Shown here piece after piece: positions 32,392 to 43,200 of a DNA stretch of 64,000 nt. Source of the stretch: Lonicera japonica (taxonomy: Eukaryota > Streptophyta > Magnoliopsida > Dipsacales > Caprifoliaceae); contig CM038466.1 of NCBI GenBank assembly GCA_021464415.1, positions 54,292,013-54,356,012 on the forward strand, written 5' to 3'. The notes under the pieces were generated by a model. It was given only the letters and a program-made list of their open reading frames with translations, had not been told where the DNA came from and made no database searches. Both the position numbers and the translations under genes were made by a program. The stretch's first letter is position 1, and every line of letters starts with the position of its first letter.

Positions 32392-33207
32392 TCACATGTC
32401 GGGAGGTGGGGGTGGTGGGAAACGTTCGTACAACGCCTCGAATTGCTGGCGTATGAACTCTTGCTGAGTCGCCATCTGTGCTGCAACTCGTGCCTCGACC
32501 TAAGATGCAATGTTCGCCTCCAAACGATCCTGCCACAGCACCATTATCTCAACCCTCTCATTTATGCTCGTGAAACCGGTTTGCATCATGGTAGTCATCT
32601 GCTCGAACTGCTCTCTCAGGAACTCCCTATTGTCATCTACCGGCCCAAAGCTTGCCCTTCTTTTACGCCTCGAGGGACCCAAAACATCCGCTCCTGCTTC
32701 TTCTGCCCCTTCTTTTTCGTCATCACCCAGTGGTGGTGCAGCTGTGGAAGAACTCGGCCGGTTCCTCAATTGACCAGCGGCTCGAGTTTGGGTAGATTGG
32801 TTAAGTGGTGCTCGAGGCATTTTCTTTAAATCCTCATCCCTTTTATTCACTCCCGCTCGCAAACACACCCTAGTGATCAACGACCCAAATTTGATTGTTT
32901 CATTGTGGGCTACCAAGTCTATGACTCTCGTAATTCGCCCAATGATGTGACGAAGCAAACAACAGCGCTTGTTTGTTGCAATAGCGTATAGTACATACGC
33001 TTGAGAAGGGTACAGGTGCTAGATATGAGAGGTTGGATCCAAGGCATTGGCAATTACTAGCCAGAACATCCTAAGGCTATCATGTAAATTGCTCCTATCA
33101 AATAGAGTTCCAAATCATTCCATGGATCTACCGGCTAAAAATGAGGCTAGATCGTTAGCCGATGGCTCTACATAGGGGTACCATCCGAATAAGGGAGGTC
33201 ATGGGCA
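32392..33207 (-). pseudogene. Plant-transposon-protein (PF20167-type) gene fragment in element C
   Basis: Seen: one minus frame from 33,207 to a TGA at 32,392, reading WYPYVEPSANDLASFLAGRS, DSLRMFWLVIANALDPTSHI, AYVLYAIATNKRCCLLRHII, IKFGSLITRVCLRAGV, then a low-complexity linker and FEALYERFPPPPPPDM. It is interrupted by three stops (33,115, 33,019 and 32,500). The last replaces a probable glutamine. Known: this layout, with a conserved helical domain ending in a PxLITRxC-like motif and a P-rich or coiled tail, is common in the extra ORF of Athila-like and large non-autonomous plant LTR elements, annotated as putative plant transposon protein. Function unknown. The start is missing because element C ends at 33,207. 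Confidence 0.65.
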
Positions 33208-33360
33208 ATAATGGGTATTCTAGTACACTTTTCTAAAGATCCAAAGGAAAAACACCTGATCCTATCTAGAAATAGAAAGTCCAGCCTTTATGGTGAGTTT
33301 CAATGCATCAAAAGGGGAGAAAAACTGCTTTTGGGGGCTGTACTGTGCAATCTGGGAGGT

Positions 33361-33498
33361 CTCTGATCGATCAGAGGGGATATTTTGCTCAGAAAGGTGG
33401 GCTCTGATCGATCAGAGCACCCTCTGATCGATCAGAGGGCATATTCTGCACTAAAAGGTGGCCTCTGATCAATCAGAGGCTCCTCTGATTGATCAGAG
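33361..33498 (-). repeat. Palindrome cluster in element B LTR
   Basis: Five sites: CTCTGATCGATCAGAG at 33,361-33,376, 33,402-33,417 and 33,422-33,437, plus CTCTGATCAATCAGAG (33,463-33,478) and CTCTGATTGATCAGAG (33,483-33,498), each with one changed centre base. They lie about 250-400 bp from the LTR start, as in element A, but the outer four bases on each side are CTCT/AGAG rather than CAT/ATG. Confidence 0.95.
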
Positions 33499-33755
33499 GA
33501 CTGCTTCGGGAGACTTTATTCTTCTCTTTTGGCTTCTATCTCTCTTGTACACTTCCCAAAGCTCCCCAACTTGCTTCCAAAATCTATGGGCACAATCAAG
33601 ACACTAGAAAAAGGCTACTTTGAGCCATGTTAAAGAAATTCTTGATATTCTTAGTGTGTGTGCAAAAGTGGGTTAATTTATTTAAACTAGGCTAAGATAA
33701 ACGCGATAATAACAATCAAAATGGCATTAGTAACTACAAAATTATGCGTTTATCA

Positions 33756-33945
33756 ATGATTTGTTGTTTGTTAAACTGATGTACTCCCACAAGCAAGGAA
33801 TGTTCCGTTAACAATTCTGATTATGCTATTGAGATGATGTACTTCCACTGGATGGAATGGTTTTGTCAATGTTTTACTATTTGTTAAACTAATTTACTCC
33901 AATAGGTAGGGACGGTTCCGTTAACAATTCTAATTCTAGCGTTGC
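33756..33945 (+). repeat. Tandem 56-bp array, right part
   Basis: Continues the array cut by element B: units of 55, 58 and 55 bp starting GTCAATG or GTTAACAAT, then a degenerating last unit. Alternation of two unit types gives a higher-order period of about 113 bp. Confidence 0.7.
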
Positions 33946-34820
33946 TTTTAGCTTAAAAGGGTGATGATAGATGGTCTGCAGGGGATATGGTGATTAATAG
34001 TCTGCTGGGATAAAGACCTTTCATTTTATCCATCAAAACTATACATTCTTAATGAATTTTTTCTTCAGAATCAATTTAGGATTACTCTTTTGTTTAATTC
34101 ATAGACCTCGTGCGCATTTTCTTGGGTTTCTTCCTCTCACTTTGAATTCTTACCAATTCTCTCATAGTATCGGGATTTTGACTTTTGAAGTGTTTTTCTG
34201 GCTTTCTGAGAACATTATTATTTGCGTTTGCATCTCTTTTGATTTTGATGCCCTTATATTTCCTTTTATTTATTGAGGCCCCCTATTTTGATGCCTGATA
34301 TTCGTCTCTTTTTGTATGGTCGGCAACCTTTTTCACCCAAGACGTAGCCCTGAGCCTTTTAGCCTAGCTGTCCCTTTTGATGTGGCTTTCACCGCCTATT
34401 TTTTCCTTTTTTGTTTTTGAATTCTTTTCTTCCTTTAGGTGCCGTGGGATTTATCCTCTTTTCTTCTCTTTTAATTTTTTCTTGTACCAACTTTATTCTC
34501 TTCTGCCAGTTTCTTACTGCTTGAACCTTATTTTCTGTGTCATATGAAAGTTTTGGTTTGAAATCGTTGCAATTGGATTTACCGTGAGTGTTTCTTATGA
34601 TTTTTTGGTCTGAGAACTGCAGAATTTGTAATCCCGAATTTTTTGTGTTATGGGAAATTGATCAAAAAAATGAATATATTTTACGGATAAAAGTGAATAG
34701 TATTTTATAGACAGATGGCGGGGAAATGATTTGGCTGTGGACAAATGGTACAGAAAAGTGTTTTGTTTTATGAATAGATGGATCAAAAAGGGCTTATCTT
34801 GTGGATAGATGGTTTAGCCC
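33946..34820. other. T-rich region upstream of the ORF at 34,941, no gene seen
   Basis: Pyrimidine-rich on the plus strand, with loosely repeated phrases about GATAGATGG near 34,690-34,810. It could be promoter or untranslated sequence of the ORF that follows, or LTR U3 of a gypsy element. No coding pattern. Confidence 0.4.
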
Positions 34821-34829
34821 TTTATATAT
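34821..34829 (+). promoter_or_regulatory. TATA box
   Basis: TTTATATAT lies 112 bases before the ATG at 34,941, followed by a pyrimidine-rich leader (CTCTCCATTGCTTTCTCTTT). The arrangement is typical of a plant core promoter and untranslated leader. Confidence 0.45.
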
Positions 34830-34940
34830 CGTGGGTCCCTATTGCATTTCTTACACTCTCCATTGCTTTCTCTTTCTAGTTTGCACTTTCCTCTTATTCT
34901 CTAGCTCACATTTCTCTTTAGCTCTTAGCAAATACTCTAA

Positions 34941-35217
34941 ATGGCGTTTTTCAATCTTTTTTCCCGTGCTAGCTCTTCCCAATCTCTCCTACCGGATTTT
35001 CTTCCTGGTGACTCTTCTTACGCTTACCTTGCTGCTAATGATGGCTCTTATTTTCTGGCTCCTCACCATGATGATTGGGAGGGTGTGGATTGGAAGGATG
35101 CTGATGGTGCAATTCATTGCCGTGCTGTTTACAAGGATGCTATTGTTCTAGCTATTGACCCTGCTCGGCTTATCATGGAGCCTGCTCATCACCTGTTTTC
35201 CAAGAAAATTATCGAGG
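34941..35217 (+). CDS. Unrecognised protein, probable first exon
   Basis: Seen: ATG then a serine-rich start (MAFFNLFSRASSSQSLLPDF), followed by acidic/aromatic sequence (YLAANDGSYFLAPHHDDWEG, VDWKDADGAIHCRAVYKD) and LAIDPARLIMEPAHHLFSKK, ending in GAG|GTATGC, a good splice donor at 35,217/35,218. It is 92 codons in phase 0, with no disabling mutation and codon use like a real gene. An acceptor with a short open continuation is possible near 35,394 (reading GAIDVVVLQVPSGMPRCQ or, in another phase, CRSNRCCGSSSS), but I cannot fix the gene structure. I do not recognise the family, and no membrane segment or known motif is evident. It may be a host gene, or a gene carried in a Tat/Ogre-like element whose LTR-like sequence precedes it. 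Confidence 0.4.
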
Positions 35218-36016
35218 TATGCCTGTTTATGCATGCTATGAAGTTCTTATTATCTACATACTAGACCAAATGAAAATGCCGCATTAAAAAATGTCATGTC
35301 TGATAAGAATGAAAATGCCATGTATGTTATGTATGCCAATCATTCTCTAGTTTTTCATTTTTTTTCTTAATAAAAAATGTACAATAGGACAAACGCTGCC
35401 GGAGCAATCGATGTTGTGGTTCTTCAAGTTCCATCCGGGATGCCTAGGTGCCAATAGAACTGGGGTGGCTTATTCCTATAGGAAAACTATACTTTTTTCT
35501 CCTTTAATCCAATTCATAGAAAACAATTGTTTTTGGCATGATTGATATTAAATTTTGTTACATTTGAAAAAAGGATGGTGATACTTTCATGTTGTGCTTA
35601 GAAGATCATATCAGTTAATGGCCAAAATTAAAAGTTTAGTTAAACAAGTATTTCAAAGTTTCTATCATATATACCAACTTTGTTTTCAATTCTTTCTTTA
35701 AAGTTTCTATCATTTATACCAACTTTGTTTTCAATTCTTTCTTCAAAGTTTCTATCATTTATACCGACTTTGTTTTCAATTCTTTACATTTTCTTTTGTC
35801 TTTTGTTTCAAGCACCACAACATCAAGCACGCATCTAACATTAAAGTTGAACTGCAAAAGATGCATAACATATTTTATGGACTTATCTTTGAAAACAATA
35901 GGTCCAACACCAATAGAGGTCTCGAGTCACCTAGCCTACATTACATTCACAAACTTTTACATTCTATGACATTGATTGGTGCTAAATCAATAATAAATAG
36001 TGAACAAAATGAGCCA
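35218..36016. other. Region without a supported gene
   Basis: Holds the putative second exon of the preceding gene and a 45-bp tandem repeat (annotated separately). A 63-codon plus-strand ORF at 35,861-36,052 has no recognisable features. Confidence 0.4.
35654..35788 (+). repeat. 45-bp tandem repeat, three units
   Basis: Units start at 35,654, 35,699 and 35,744 and share AAAGTTTCTATCAT...ATACCAACTTTGTTTTCAATT. They differ by only a few bases, so the expansion is recent. Confidence 0.9.
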
Positions 36017-36250
36017 CTAGGAAAAACCAAACAAAATTGCTCGCGCTGTTAAATCTTTAGTAGTAGAAGCACCTTTTTTCGTAATAGCATAGATATATTT
36101 CTTTCCACCATTTAATCCTTCAACTTCGAGGTAGCTAACTTTTGCAACATTCTGAATCCAAATTACATGAATTGGTAGCTTAATGCAACATTTCCTTTTC
36201 AATCTGCACCAATAGATAGCCCAATCAACTTTCCTATCCCACTTGGGTTC
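36017..36250 (-). CDS. Unrecognised minus-strand ORF (partial)
   Basis: Open from about 36,250 to a TAG at 36,017, with protein-like composition (KVDWAIYWCRLKRKC, IHVIWIQNVAKVSYLEVEGL, KYIYAITKKGASTTKDLTAR). A stop lies just upstream in the same frame and no start is convincing, so it would be an exon or pseudogene piece. I cannot name a family. It may equally be chance. Confidence 0.2.
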   Translation of the reverse strand, partial: EPKWDRKVDWAIYWCRLKRKCCIKLPIHVIWIQNVAKVSYLEVEGLNGGKKYIYAITKKGASTTKDLTARAILFGFS

Positions 36251-36455
36251 GATTAAGATTGACTAATTTGGAACAAAGAACAAACTATATAAGCATTTTT
36301 AAGAGTTAAAATAGACAACATTAGCAAATTATCTACTTTTTAGTTCTTTAAGTAATCAAAATAAGGAACCTAAAATTGAAACCATTTTACAACCAAGTCA
36401 AACCAAGAAAAACAATTCCTTCTCTAAATTTGGTTGAAATGTCATAACACGATCA
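36251..36455. other. Short spacer, nothing recognised
   Basis: AT-rich sequence between the uncertain ORF and element D. No feature supported. Confidence 0.4.
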
Positions 36456-36460
36456 AATAC

Positions 36461-38170
36461 TGACGCGCGGAAAATAGTGCAATTGTATACACCCAAGTGT
36501 AGGCGTTCAAGTTGTAGTATAGACTATGGAAGTCCGAGTGTCGAACCACAGGGAAGGGGCAAAAGCTTGGTTTGTCACGAGCTTTATATAATAGATATTG
36601 ATTAATTAATAGTTGTATTGTGAATTGTTTTACAAAAGTTTAAAAGAAACTTTAGAATTTATGAAATTGTTCTTGTGTTTAAAGAAAGCAAAGGCTTTGG
36701 GGGATCATTTGTTGTTTTATAATAACCATGTTTTATGATTCCAATCTGGCTCATTTATTTACCTTAGTGTGATTTTTATTTGCTTGTCAAGAGATAGCCT
36801 AGACGTTGGCGGTAAAAGATTTCGAGGAAATATAACAAATCCAACTCCACTAGGCCACCAAATGAGGAAAGACAAACATCACATTAAAAGAATACATAAG
36901 CAATTAGAAATTTCTCAAATAGAGGCACAATGTGTATTTAAGTGTTGTAGGTGTCAAGGGAAAATAAAACCATACTTTACACTTAATCACAAGATGTGAC
37001 CATATTTGATACAAGCATTTCTAATTTTATATAAATAGCATAGCCATCCATTTATAATGGTGGTTGTCGAATAATATATGCTCACTTGAAGTTCTTTGTT
37101 AGTATATTAATGATTTCTATAGTACTCATCATACTTGGTATGAAGAATCTAACAATCATTGATATACCAAACATATCCATTAATCGCCAAAGAATTCCAT
37201 ATACTTGGCATAAGGAAGCAAAGGAAATTTAAATGGAAGTTTCATAATCTTTGTGATGTTTTAAATCACCAAAGAGTATGAAACGCATTTGATAATAGAC
37301 AAGCACAATTATTTGACAACACTAGGCATGAAGCTCAAAAGAATTGAAACCTAAACCATGCTTATGTTTACAACAAGTTCACCCCCTAGCCTAAGCTAGG
37401 TGATTCACCCCTCCATAGATGATGAAATCATGTTAAAGAAGATGTAGAATCAAAAAAGAACTTGTATTAATAAAGATGGACAAAGTTTATTACAAGTGGA
37501 GGAGAATACAAGAAGAAAATGGAAATTTCTCTCAATTTTTCTCTCTTAATTCTCTCTCAATTACAAAAGTATTTCTCTCTCTAAAGTTGTATATTTCAAG
37601 CTTTGAGCCTTGCCCTCTATTTATAGAAGTCCTAAGGAGGTGGGGGCAAGTGGCAAAGTTGCAAAAAAGGGTGAGTTGTAAAAGTTGTACAAGTTGGCAA
37701 GTTGATGCAAGTTGTTCAAAAATATCTACAGGTGCCCAAGATCGATCTTGCCTTGACCAAGATCGATCTTGCTTCAAAGCTGTTGGTGGTGAAAGGGGAA
37801 AGATCGATCTTGGAAGCTCTCGGGTCCTTTTTTCCAAAGGTTGTCAGGGACTAAGATCGATCTTTCTAATGCCAAGATCGATCTTGGCTTCTTCAAATGT
37901 CTCAAAATCTTCTTTTCTTTGCCCAAGCTTCTCTCAATCTTCTCTAATTCTTTCAACTTCTTTTTCTTGCCATTCTTTCCACTAAATTTTCACATATCAA
38001 CAAAGCACAACCTATTGCACACAATTAAGCTTGCAAAATTGGATTAGTAACCTAATTTGCTAATGACTCAACAAGCAGTAATTTGGAGTTTATTTCATGT
38101 GTTTAGCCATACAAGTGTACTATAATGTGTATGCATAAGCTTATACAAGTGCATTATAATGCACTTATCA
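36461..38170 (-). mobile_element. Element D: solo LTR of the A/B group
   Basis: 1,710 bp from TGACGCGCGG to GCACTTATCA, flanked by the perfect 5-bp duplication AATAC (36,456-36,460 and 38,171-38,175). In minus orientation it starts TGATAAGTGC and ends CGCGCGTCA. Its LTR-end phrase (GTCCGAGTGTCGAACCACAG on plus) is shared with A and C, placing it in the same group. No internal region is present, so it is a recombined solo LTR. Apparent ORFs inside run across the LTR and palindromes and are not genes. Confidence 0.9.
37737..37886 (-). repeat. Palindrome cluster in element D LTR
   Basis: Five sites with AAGATCGATCTT: 37,737-37,750 and 37,758-37,771 (CAAGATCGATCTTG), 37,800-37,811, 37,853-37,864, and 37,873-37,886 (CAAGATCGATCTTG, extendable to GCCAAGATCGATCTTGGC). 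They lie about 285-430 bp from the LTR start, close to the relative position in A and B. Confidence 0.95.
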
Positions 38171-38175
38171 AATAC

Positions 38176-39059
38176 AAAATCATAAATGTTTCCTCGATAA
38201 GAATGCCTCCATCCCAAATTACGAGTCTACTATTTTGTTTAACAATGTCTTTAATCACAATAGCCCAATTACCATCTTGGAAAATAATTAAGCTTTGGAA
38301 TTGGAATCATGTAACAATGAATTCAATTTTTTCTTCAACTCCAATTATATAAAACATGTAATTGGGCTCTCAAACACACACTAGGCAACTTGATTGCAAG
38401 CTTTTGAATTGGAATTGGAACAAAAATTTGGCTACACAATTTCAAGCATTAAATTGTTTGCCAAACACACTAGTATAATGATTGATGATGGATTTCAATT
38501 TATATATAACTTTTATGAAAAAAACCCTAACAGGGCATATCACAACTAACCAACCATCTACTGCTAGATGTGTATAAACACATTAAATTAGATGAAATAT
38601 GTAAATTATCTCAAGACTATTTGATTAAGAATCAGCATAATAGAAAGAGAGATTATGGTTAAAGAGGGGGAATTGAGATAACTTACTTCATATAGGGAAA
38701 TTAAAAGAGATAAATTCAATGATGATATTCTATTTAGGATGAATTGAACGAATGGAACTTCAATCTTCAATAATACACCGAATAGGAGAAGGTTGTGTAT
38801 CTTCTTCCCCTCTTCTTTTTTTGGGTTCTATGTGGTGATTGTTTTATTTTATTATTAATCATAATAAAAATGAATAACTAACATTTTATTTAATACGAAA
38901 AATGGGGCCCACAGTTTTGTCTCGTGGTCGTCCACGTTAGCGGGTAAGGAAAGCCGGTATAATATGTTGTGCTGTGTATAACAATACCCAAAAAGATTAT
39001 ATATGAAAATTTTGGGCTGACTTCAAGAAAATGTATGATTTGTTTAATTTTCAAATGCA
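38176..39059. other. No gene seen
   Basis: AT-rich non-coding sequence. Short ORFs lack recognisable content, and no transposon ends were identified. Confidence 0.5.
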
Positions 39060-39720
39060 CAATATTGCACGTACACTCTTGTTTAGAATAATCTACTTAT
39101 ATAATAATGGATAATAATTTTTGAATTTTAAAATACTTCAAGAAAAAAAAAATTAGACGTTTAACAATTTTTTATTTTTTTAAATGATGCAATACTTAGA
39201 AGATACTGTTTCACAATATCTAAAAATATTGATACCAGTAATTGTACTCAAGAAAAACTTTAAGGCAAATACTTGAAATAATAATGGGTGGTGATATTGG
39301 CACCCCCAATATCTGTTGGAAATACTCTCACTTTTCATTCGATTCTTAACAATCGAGTAAGATGTATGATACTTAGTTTCGAAGGACCCAGTATAAATAT
39401 GACAATGCCTTACTTGTTTGTCAAAGATCGAATATATAGGTCTATACTCGACCCTAAAAAAACGAACAACAGACATCTTATTCGGTTACGAATGACCCAA
39501 AAAAAATGAAAGTTTTGTCAAGTACTTTTGGGGGAGCCAATATCTCCATCCCTAATATATCCTATGACCAGATGATTAAAAAATTGTTAAACTCATTTTA
39601 ATATTTTGCGAACCTATAAAAGTATCCAATCCAAATTTTTTGTTGAATTTTATGGAATTCTTGGGTGGGCCCACTTTGTTGTACCATTACTAAATTTAAA
39701 GTGAGAAATGAGATCAAAGA
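39060..39720 (-). repeat. R1 inverted-repeat arm 2, distal part
   Basis: In minus reading it matches 14,640-14,950 (shared TATTTCAAGTATTTGCCT, TTTCTTGAGTACAA and GGGCCCACCCAAGAATTCCA). A hAT-like MITE is inserted in it at a place where arm 1 is uninterrupted. Confidence 0.6.
39286..39552. mobile_element. hAT-like MITE (copy 2)
   Basis: 267 bp with terminal inverted repeats GGGTGGTGATATTGGCACCC and (complement of the right end) GGGATGGAGATATTGGCTCC, the same family as the copy at 14,230. Flanking 8-mers (ATAATAAT, TAATATAT) do not match exactly, so the target duplication has decayed. The interior keeps ATTCGATTCTTAACAATCGA-like inverted motifs. Non-coding. Confidence 0.65.
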
Positions 39721-40030
39721 CTTTTTTGTCTAGATGGGGTTGTTATTAAACTTATTTTGGTAAATGGGGCACTTTTTGACATATTGAGGGAAATGGGGTA
39801 GAATATAAAAACGTGAGAGGGAGTGGCAGTTTTAAAAGTAAAAACGTTACTACCACTAAGGATTTTAAAAAAAAAATTAGACGTAAAATCGCTATTGGAG
39901 TTGACGTTTTTACATGTAAAATCGCCATTTGCAGTAGCGATTTTAAAACGCCACTGGCACTGTCGTTTTTACCAAAAAAAATTTCCATATCTTTTCTTTG
40001 ATTGGGTTTTTCCAAATCTTTTCTTTTGCC
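39721..40030 (+). repeat. K repeat, copy 1 (modular AAAACG / AAAATCGC motifs)
   Basis: A run of short modules of the form GTAAAAACGTT, TAAAATCGC and their complements, including GTTTTTACATGTAAAATCGC. It pairs as the reverse complement of about 44,100-44,350, and a looser copy lies at 46,600-46,870. The modules alternate spacer and palindromic motif every 20-30 bp. Class unknown. Confidence 0.55.
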
Positions 40031-40049
40031 TTTTTTTTTTAAAATTTGC

Positions 40050-40270
40050 TTGCTTGGTTTTATTAAAAGTTGAATTTTTCATTTAAAGTTATGGCATTGA
40101 AATTACAAATAAAAGTATTAGTGAGTGAGTAAGAATTTAAGGGCTTACGTAAAGTGTTGGTGTGAGAGTGTTATTTCTGAATTCTTGATCTTGATGCGTG
40201 TATAAAATTTATGTAATGATATACAATGCCTACTATAACATGTGTGTATAAAATTTAAACTGTTCAGTAC
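40050..40270 (+). repeat. Dispersed repeat R2, copy 2
   Basis: Shares AAAGTTATGGCATTGAAATT, GTGTTGGTGTGAGAGTGTT and GCGTGTATAAAATTTATG-like phrases with 4,980-5,160, more diverged than the 57-kb copy. Confidence 0.45.
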
Positions 40271-43200
40271 ACATAACCAAATAATTTTTAACAATTAAAA
40301 TTTAACATAAGTACTTAAAAAAGGTACATAAAGAAATAAAATATTTAGATAAACCCATTACACATAATAGAGATTTGAAACGAACATAAACTTATCCATC
40401 ATGCATTAGACGAAGAAACTTAAACATCTGTCTGATGAACATAAAAAAGGGAAAGACGCTTTTCTTACAATATAAGAAAAACATAATAAAACCCATGATT
40501 TCAATCAATCTCCAGTTGCATCTGTGCATATGGACTCGTTGCCATTTATTCAGCATTGTATTCAACACATGTATTCAACGACTATTCTCTCCATATTGCA
40601 GTTTGGCACACATTGTTCAGCAAATCCTTTGGGCCGTGTTCGTGCAAAGATCTATTTGCATTGACTACTCATTCGAACTGAGTTGGTTGACAACTACCGT
40701 TATCCAATGGAGGCTTATTCGAGTTGAACTTTGATATCAAAATGACATGTTTATTAATTGGCTCAGTCAATGGATGTAGTGAGCTTTGTCCAGATCCAAC
40801 AATTCTCTAGTCTTCACCAAACACTTCAAACCAAAACTTGTCAAATAAAGTGTAGTCATAGTATACCCATTTATCCCATATAATGTATAAATGTGGTGAG
40901 AATACAATAGGCATGTGATAATTAAGTATTTAGCAAGTACCACAGATAGACATAAAATAAAGGCATCCATGAGTGCAAAGGCACGAATGCAAGTGGTGAA
41001 CGATAGGGAAATTCGAGATTAGGCCAATGATATATAAAATTTCTTAGCCTTAAAAGAGGAAATGGAGTCCGCAATATGCATTGACACATTGATATGATTC
41101 TAAGAGCTTCATTTTGCAAGACTCGATCTTGCATTTATTTCCTCTTGAATTTCAACTGGAATGAGGGGAACCATATCTAGAATTGTAGAAGAGTTGGCCA
41201 TATTTTGTTTATAGTAAAATGAGAGTAAGATGAATTTTGAAAATGAGTGATATTGGTGTGGGACGAGAGTAGTATGAATATTATTCTTATATAGGAGTGA
41301 AATTATTGATTTTTTTATGTGTTGTAAAATCACGCATTAATGTAAGTCTTGTAAAAGCAATAAATTTTTCAGTGATAAAGACTGTTAAAGCGTAAAAGTT
41401 GAGAATCGTGTAAAACCATCAATTAAAGTAGTAGTTGTCACATTGATAAAAGTGAGAAGCATGCGCTTATACAGTATTGTCAAATGTGTTATAAAATCAA
41501 GCATTAAGAAGCTTGTGTTTCTATAGTGTTTTGATGTAACCAGACACTGCTAGTTTTTCAAATGATCTACTATGCTAATAATAGGATGGGGTGAGTTGAC
41601 ACTACTACTCACGCATTTTCAGATGATCTACTATGCTAACAATACATATAATATATATAGAAGAACATAATAGGATTAGGGTTACACTGGTGAAAAATGG
41701 TAAAATTGCACTATACAGTCACGTGAATGGTTTAACATATTTAAATTAGTAGTCAATGCTTTTTACAGTGAGTGGTCATATCATGTCTTCTTAATGCAGT
41801 GAAAGGTTCAATCTTATTTATCGTAGGAGTAATTCGTCAAATCACTCTTGAAAACAAATAAAAAATAAATGTGTATGCACTTTAAGTATAGAGCACGCAT
41901 TCAGTAGATGGACTGCATTTTTTTTTCATTAAATAAAAACCTAATACATAAATAGACACGAATACTTTCATAGAAGTGTCCGTGGGTACAAGATGCATAA
42001 AATAAAACGATTACACATGAAAAACACTAAAACACAAATACACATTACATAGTAGATCATCTGATACATATGATAAACTAAATATCAATTAAGAGTGCTC
42101 TTAAGGAATGTCCAGTACATCTTGTAGGAAAACGTTACACCTTCTTCTAATAAGTACATGAGATCGGCATGTTCCTCCTACAGGAATGGAAGGTTAAGTC
42201 ATTAAGCATTAAAGTATGGTAAAAATATATATCAACTAAATTTTTTAATATACACATTAAATAATTGATTTAATATTTAAGTCATGGCAATGAACACTTG
42301 ACCAATTTTTTAAAATATATAATACGTAACAAATTTTAAGCAAAAAAATATCCAAAAGAATAAAAAAGAGTTACAAATTCTAAGTACCATCAAAGAAGGG
42401 AAAGAATAATCCCAAACTTTGGTCCTCAATCTCTCTTGGAGTGATGAAAGTTGTAAGTTTTGGAACAAATACGCAATGGTAGTATAACTAGGATGGCTTA
42501 CTCCACTCTTTGATGTTATGCACTTTAAGGCACCACTTTGGACCGATTTAGAAAAAAAGAGAAAAAATTTAAAAATTATATGCTACTTTGCACTCATCTA
42601 TAGTAGTTGATTTGTCGCTTTATGATGTGACTACAACAAAAAAGATCTAAAGGTCTAAAATGTTTGCTTGATGTTGATCCAAGGGCTACAATTTAGTCAC
42701 CTATCCAATTTATTTTTCTTCTCCCATTTATTTATTCTTACTATTATTTTGAAAAAAAAAACATTCGTACTCTAAATCTTGATATCTTACCCTAATTGGC
42801 CTTAATTCCCCGTGTTTGGTGATTAATTCATTCTTATTTGACTTAATTTTATTCATGATGTTAGTTTATGTTAATTTTGTATAACTAAGTAGACTAGGCT
42901 AATATAATTAATTTTATTTTGATGAAAAGTTACACGGTTGATTGAATTTTTCTATTAAAACAAACTTGGTTTCTTTTTTCTTTTTCGTATTTTAATTTTA
43001 AATGTATATTTTTTGAAAGAGGCCTTACATTATAGAAAAACATTTAGAAGAAATAAATAAACAGTACATTAGAATCTTACTCCAACGATTTCTTCATCTA
43101 TATAATCCAACATTATATTTTAATTTGTAAATATTAAGGATATTAGGGGATCTTATATATAGATATATGAAATGGTACAAATTATATCAAGCGTTTTCTT

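Larger units (their letters stand above)
28784..33207. mobile_element. Element C: rearranged A-related element nested in B
   Basis: Bounded by TGATAAATGC on the left and ...CATGGGCA on the right, with a candidate 5-bp duplication ATAAT (28,779-28,783 and 33,208-33,212). Order seen: a 588-bp LTR start in plus orientation, eight bases matching the leader that follows an LTR (CAAAAACT, complement of AGTTTTTG), a complete inverted LTR, its polypurine tract, and an internal region in minus orientation with a decayed gene. The right end is an internal site, not an LTR, which is abnormal. The TSD call is an inference from a 5-bp match plus CA. Confidence 0.55.
27430..33755 (-). mobile_element. Element B: solo LTR related to A, split by element C
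   Basis: Left end TGGCGCGCCC and right end GCGTTTATCA are the two ends of one A-like LTR in minus orientation. They are flanked by the 5-bp duplication ATGAT (27,425-27,429 and 33,756-33,760). Removing the nested element C leaves about 1.9 kb (27,430-28,783 plus 33,213-33,755), in line with a single LTR. The left part retains family phrases near the LTR 3' end such as the AGTGTCGAACCA motif. No PBS or PPT of its own is visible, so it is the product of LTR-LTR recombination. Confidence 0.7.

Noticed and set aside
32443..32829. 128-codon plus-strand ORF
   Set aside because: Shadow of the minus-strand plant-transposon-protein gene, which has the recognisable domain.
37476..37985. 169-codon ORF within element D
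   Set aside because: Lies inside a solo LTR and reads through the palindrome cluster. No domain.
41109..41201. Possible F-box protein start (MANSSTILDM...) on the minus strand
   Set aside because: Only about ten residues resemble an F-box start, the frame stops after 31 codons and no continuation was found in other frames.
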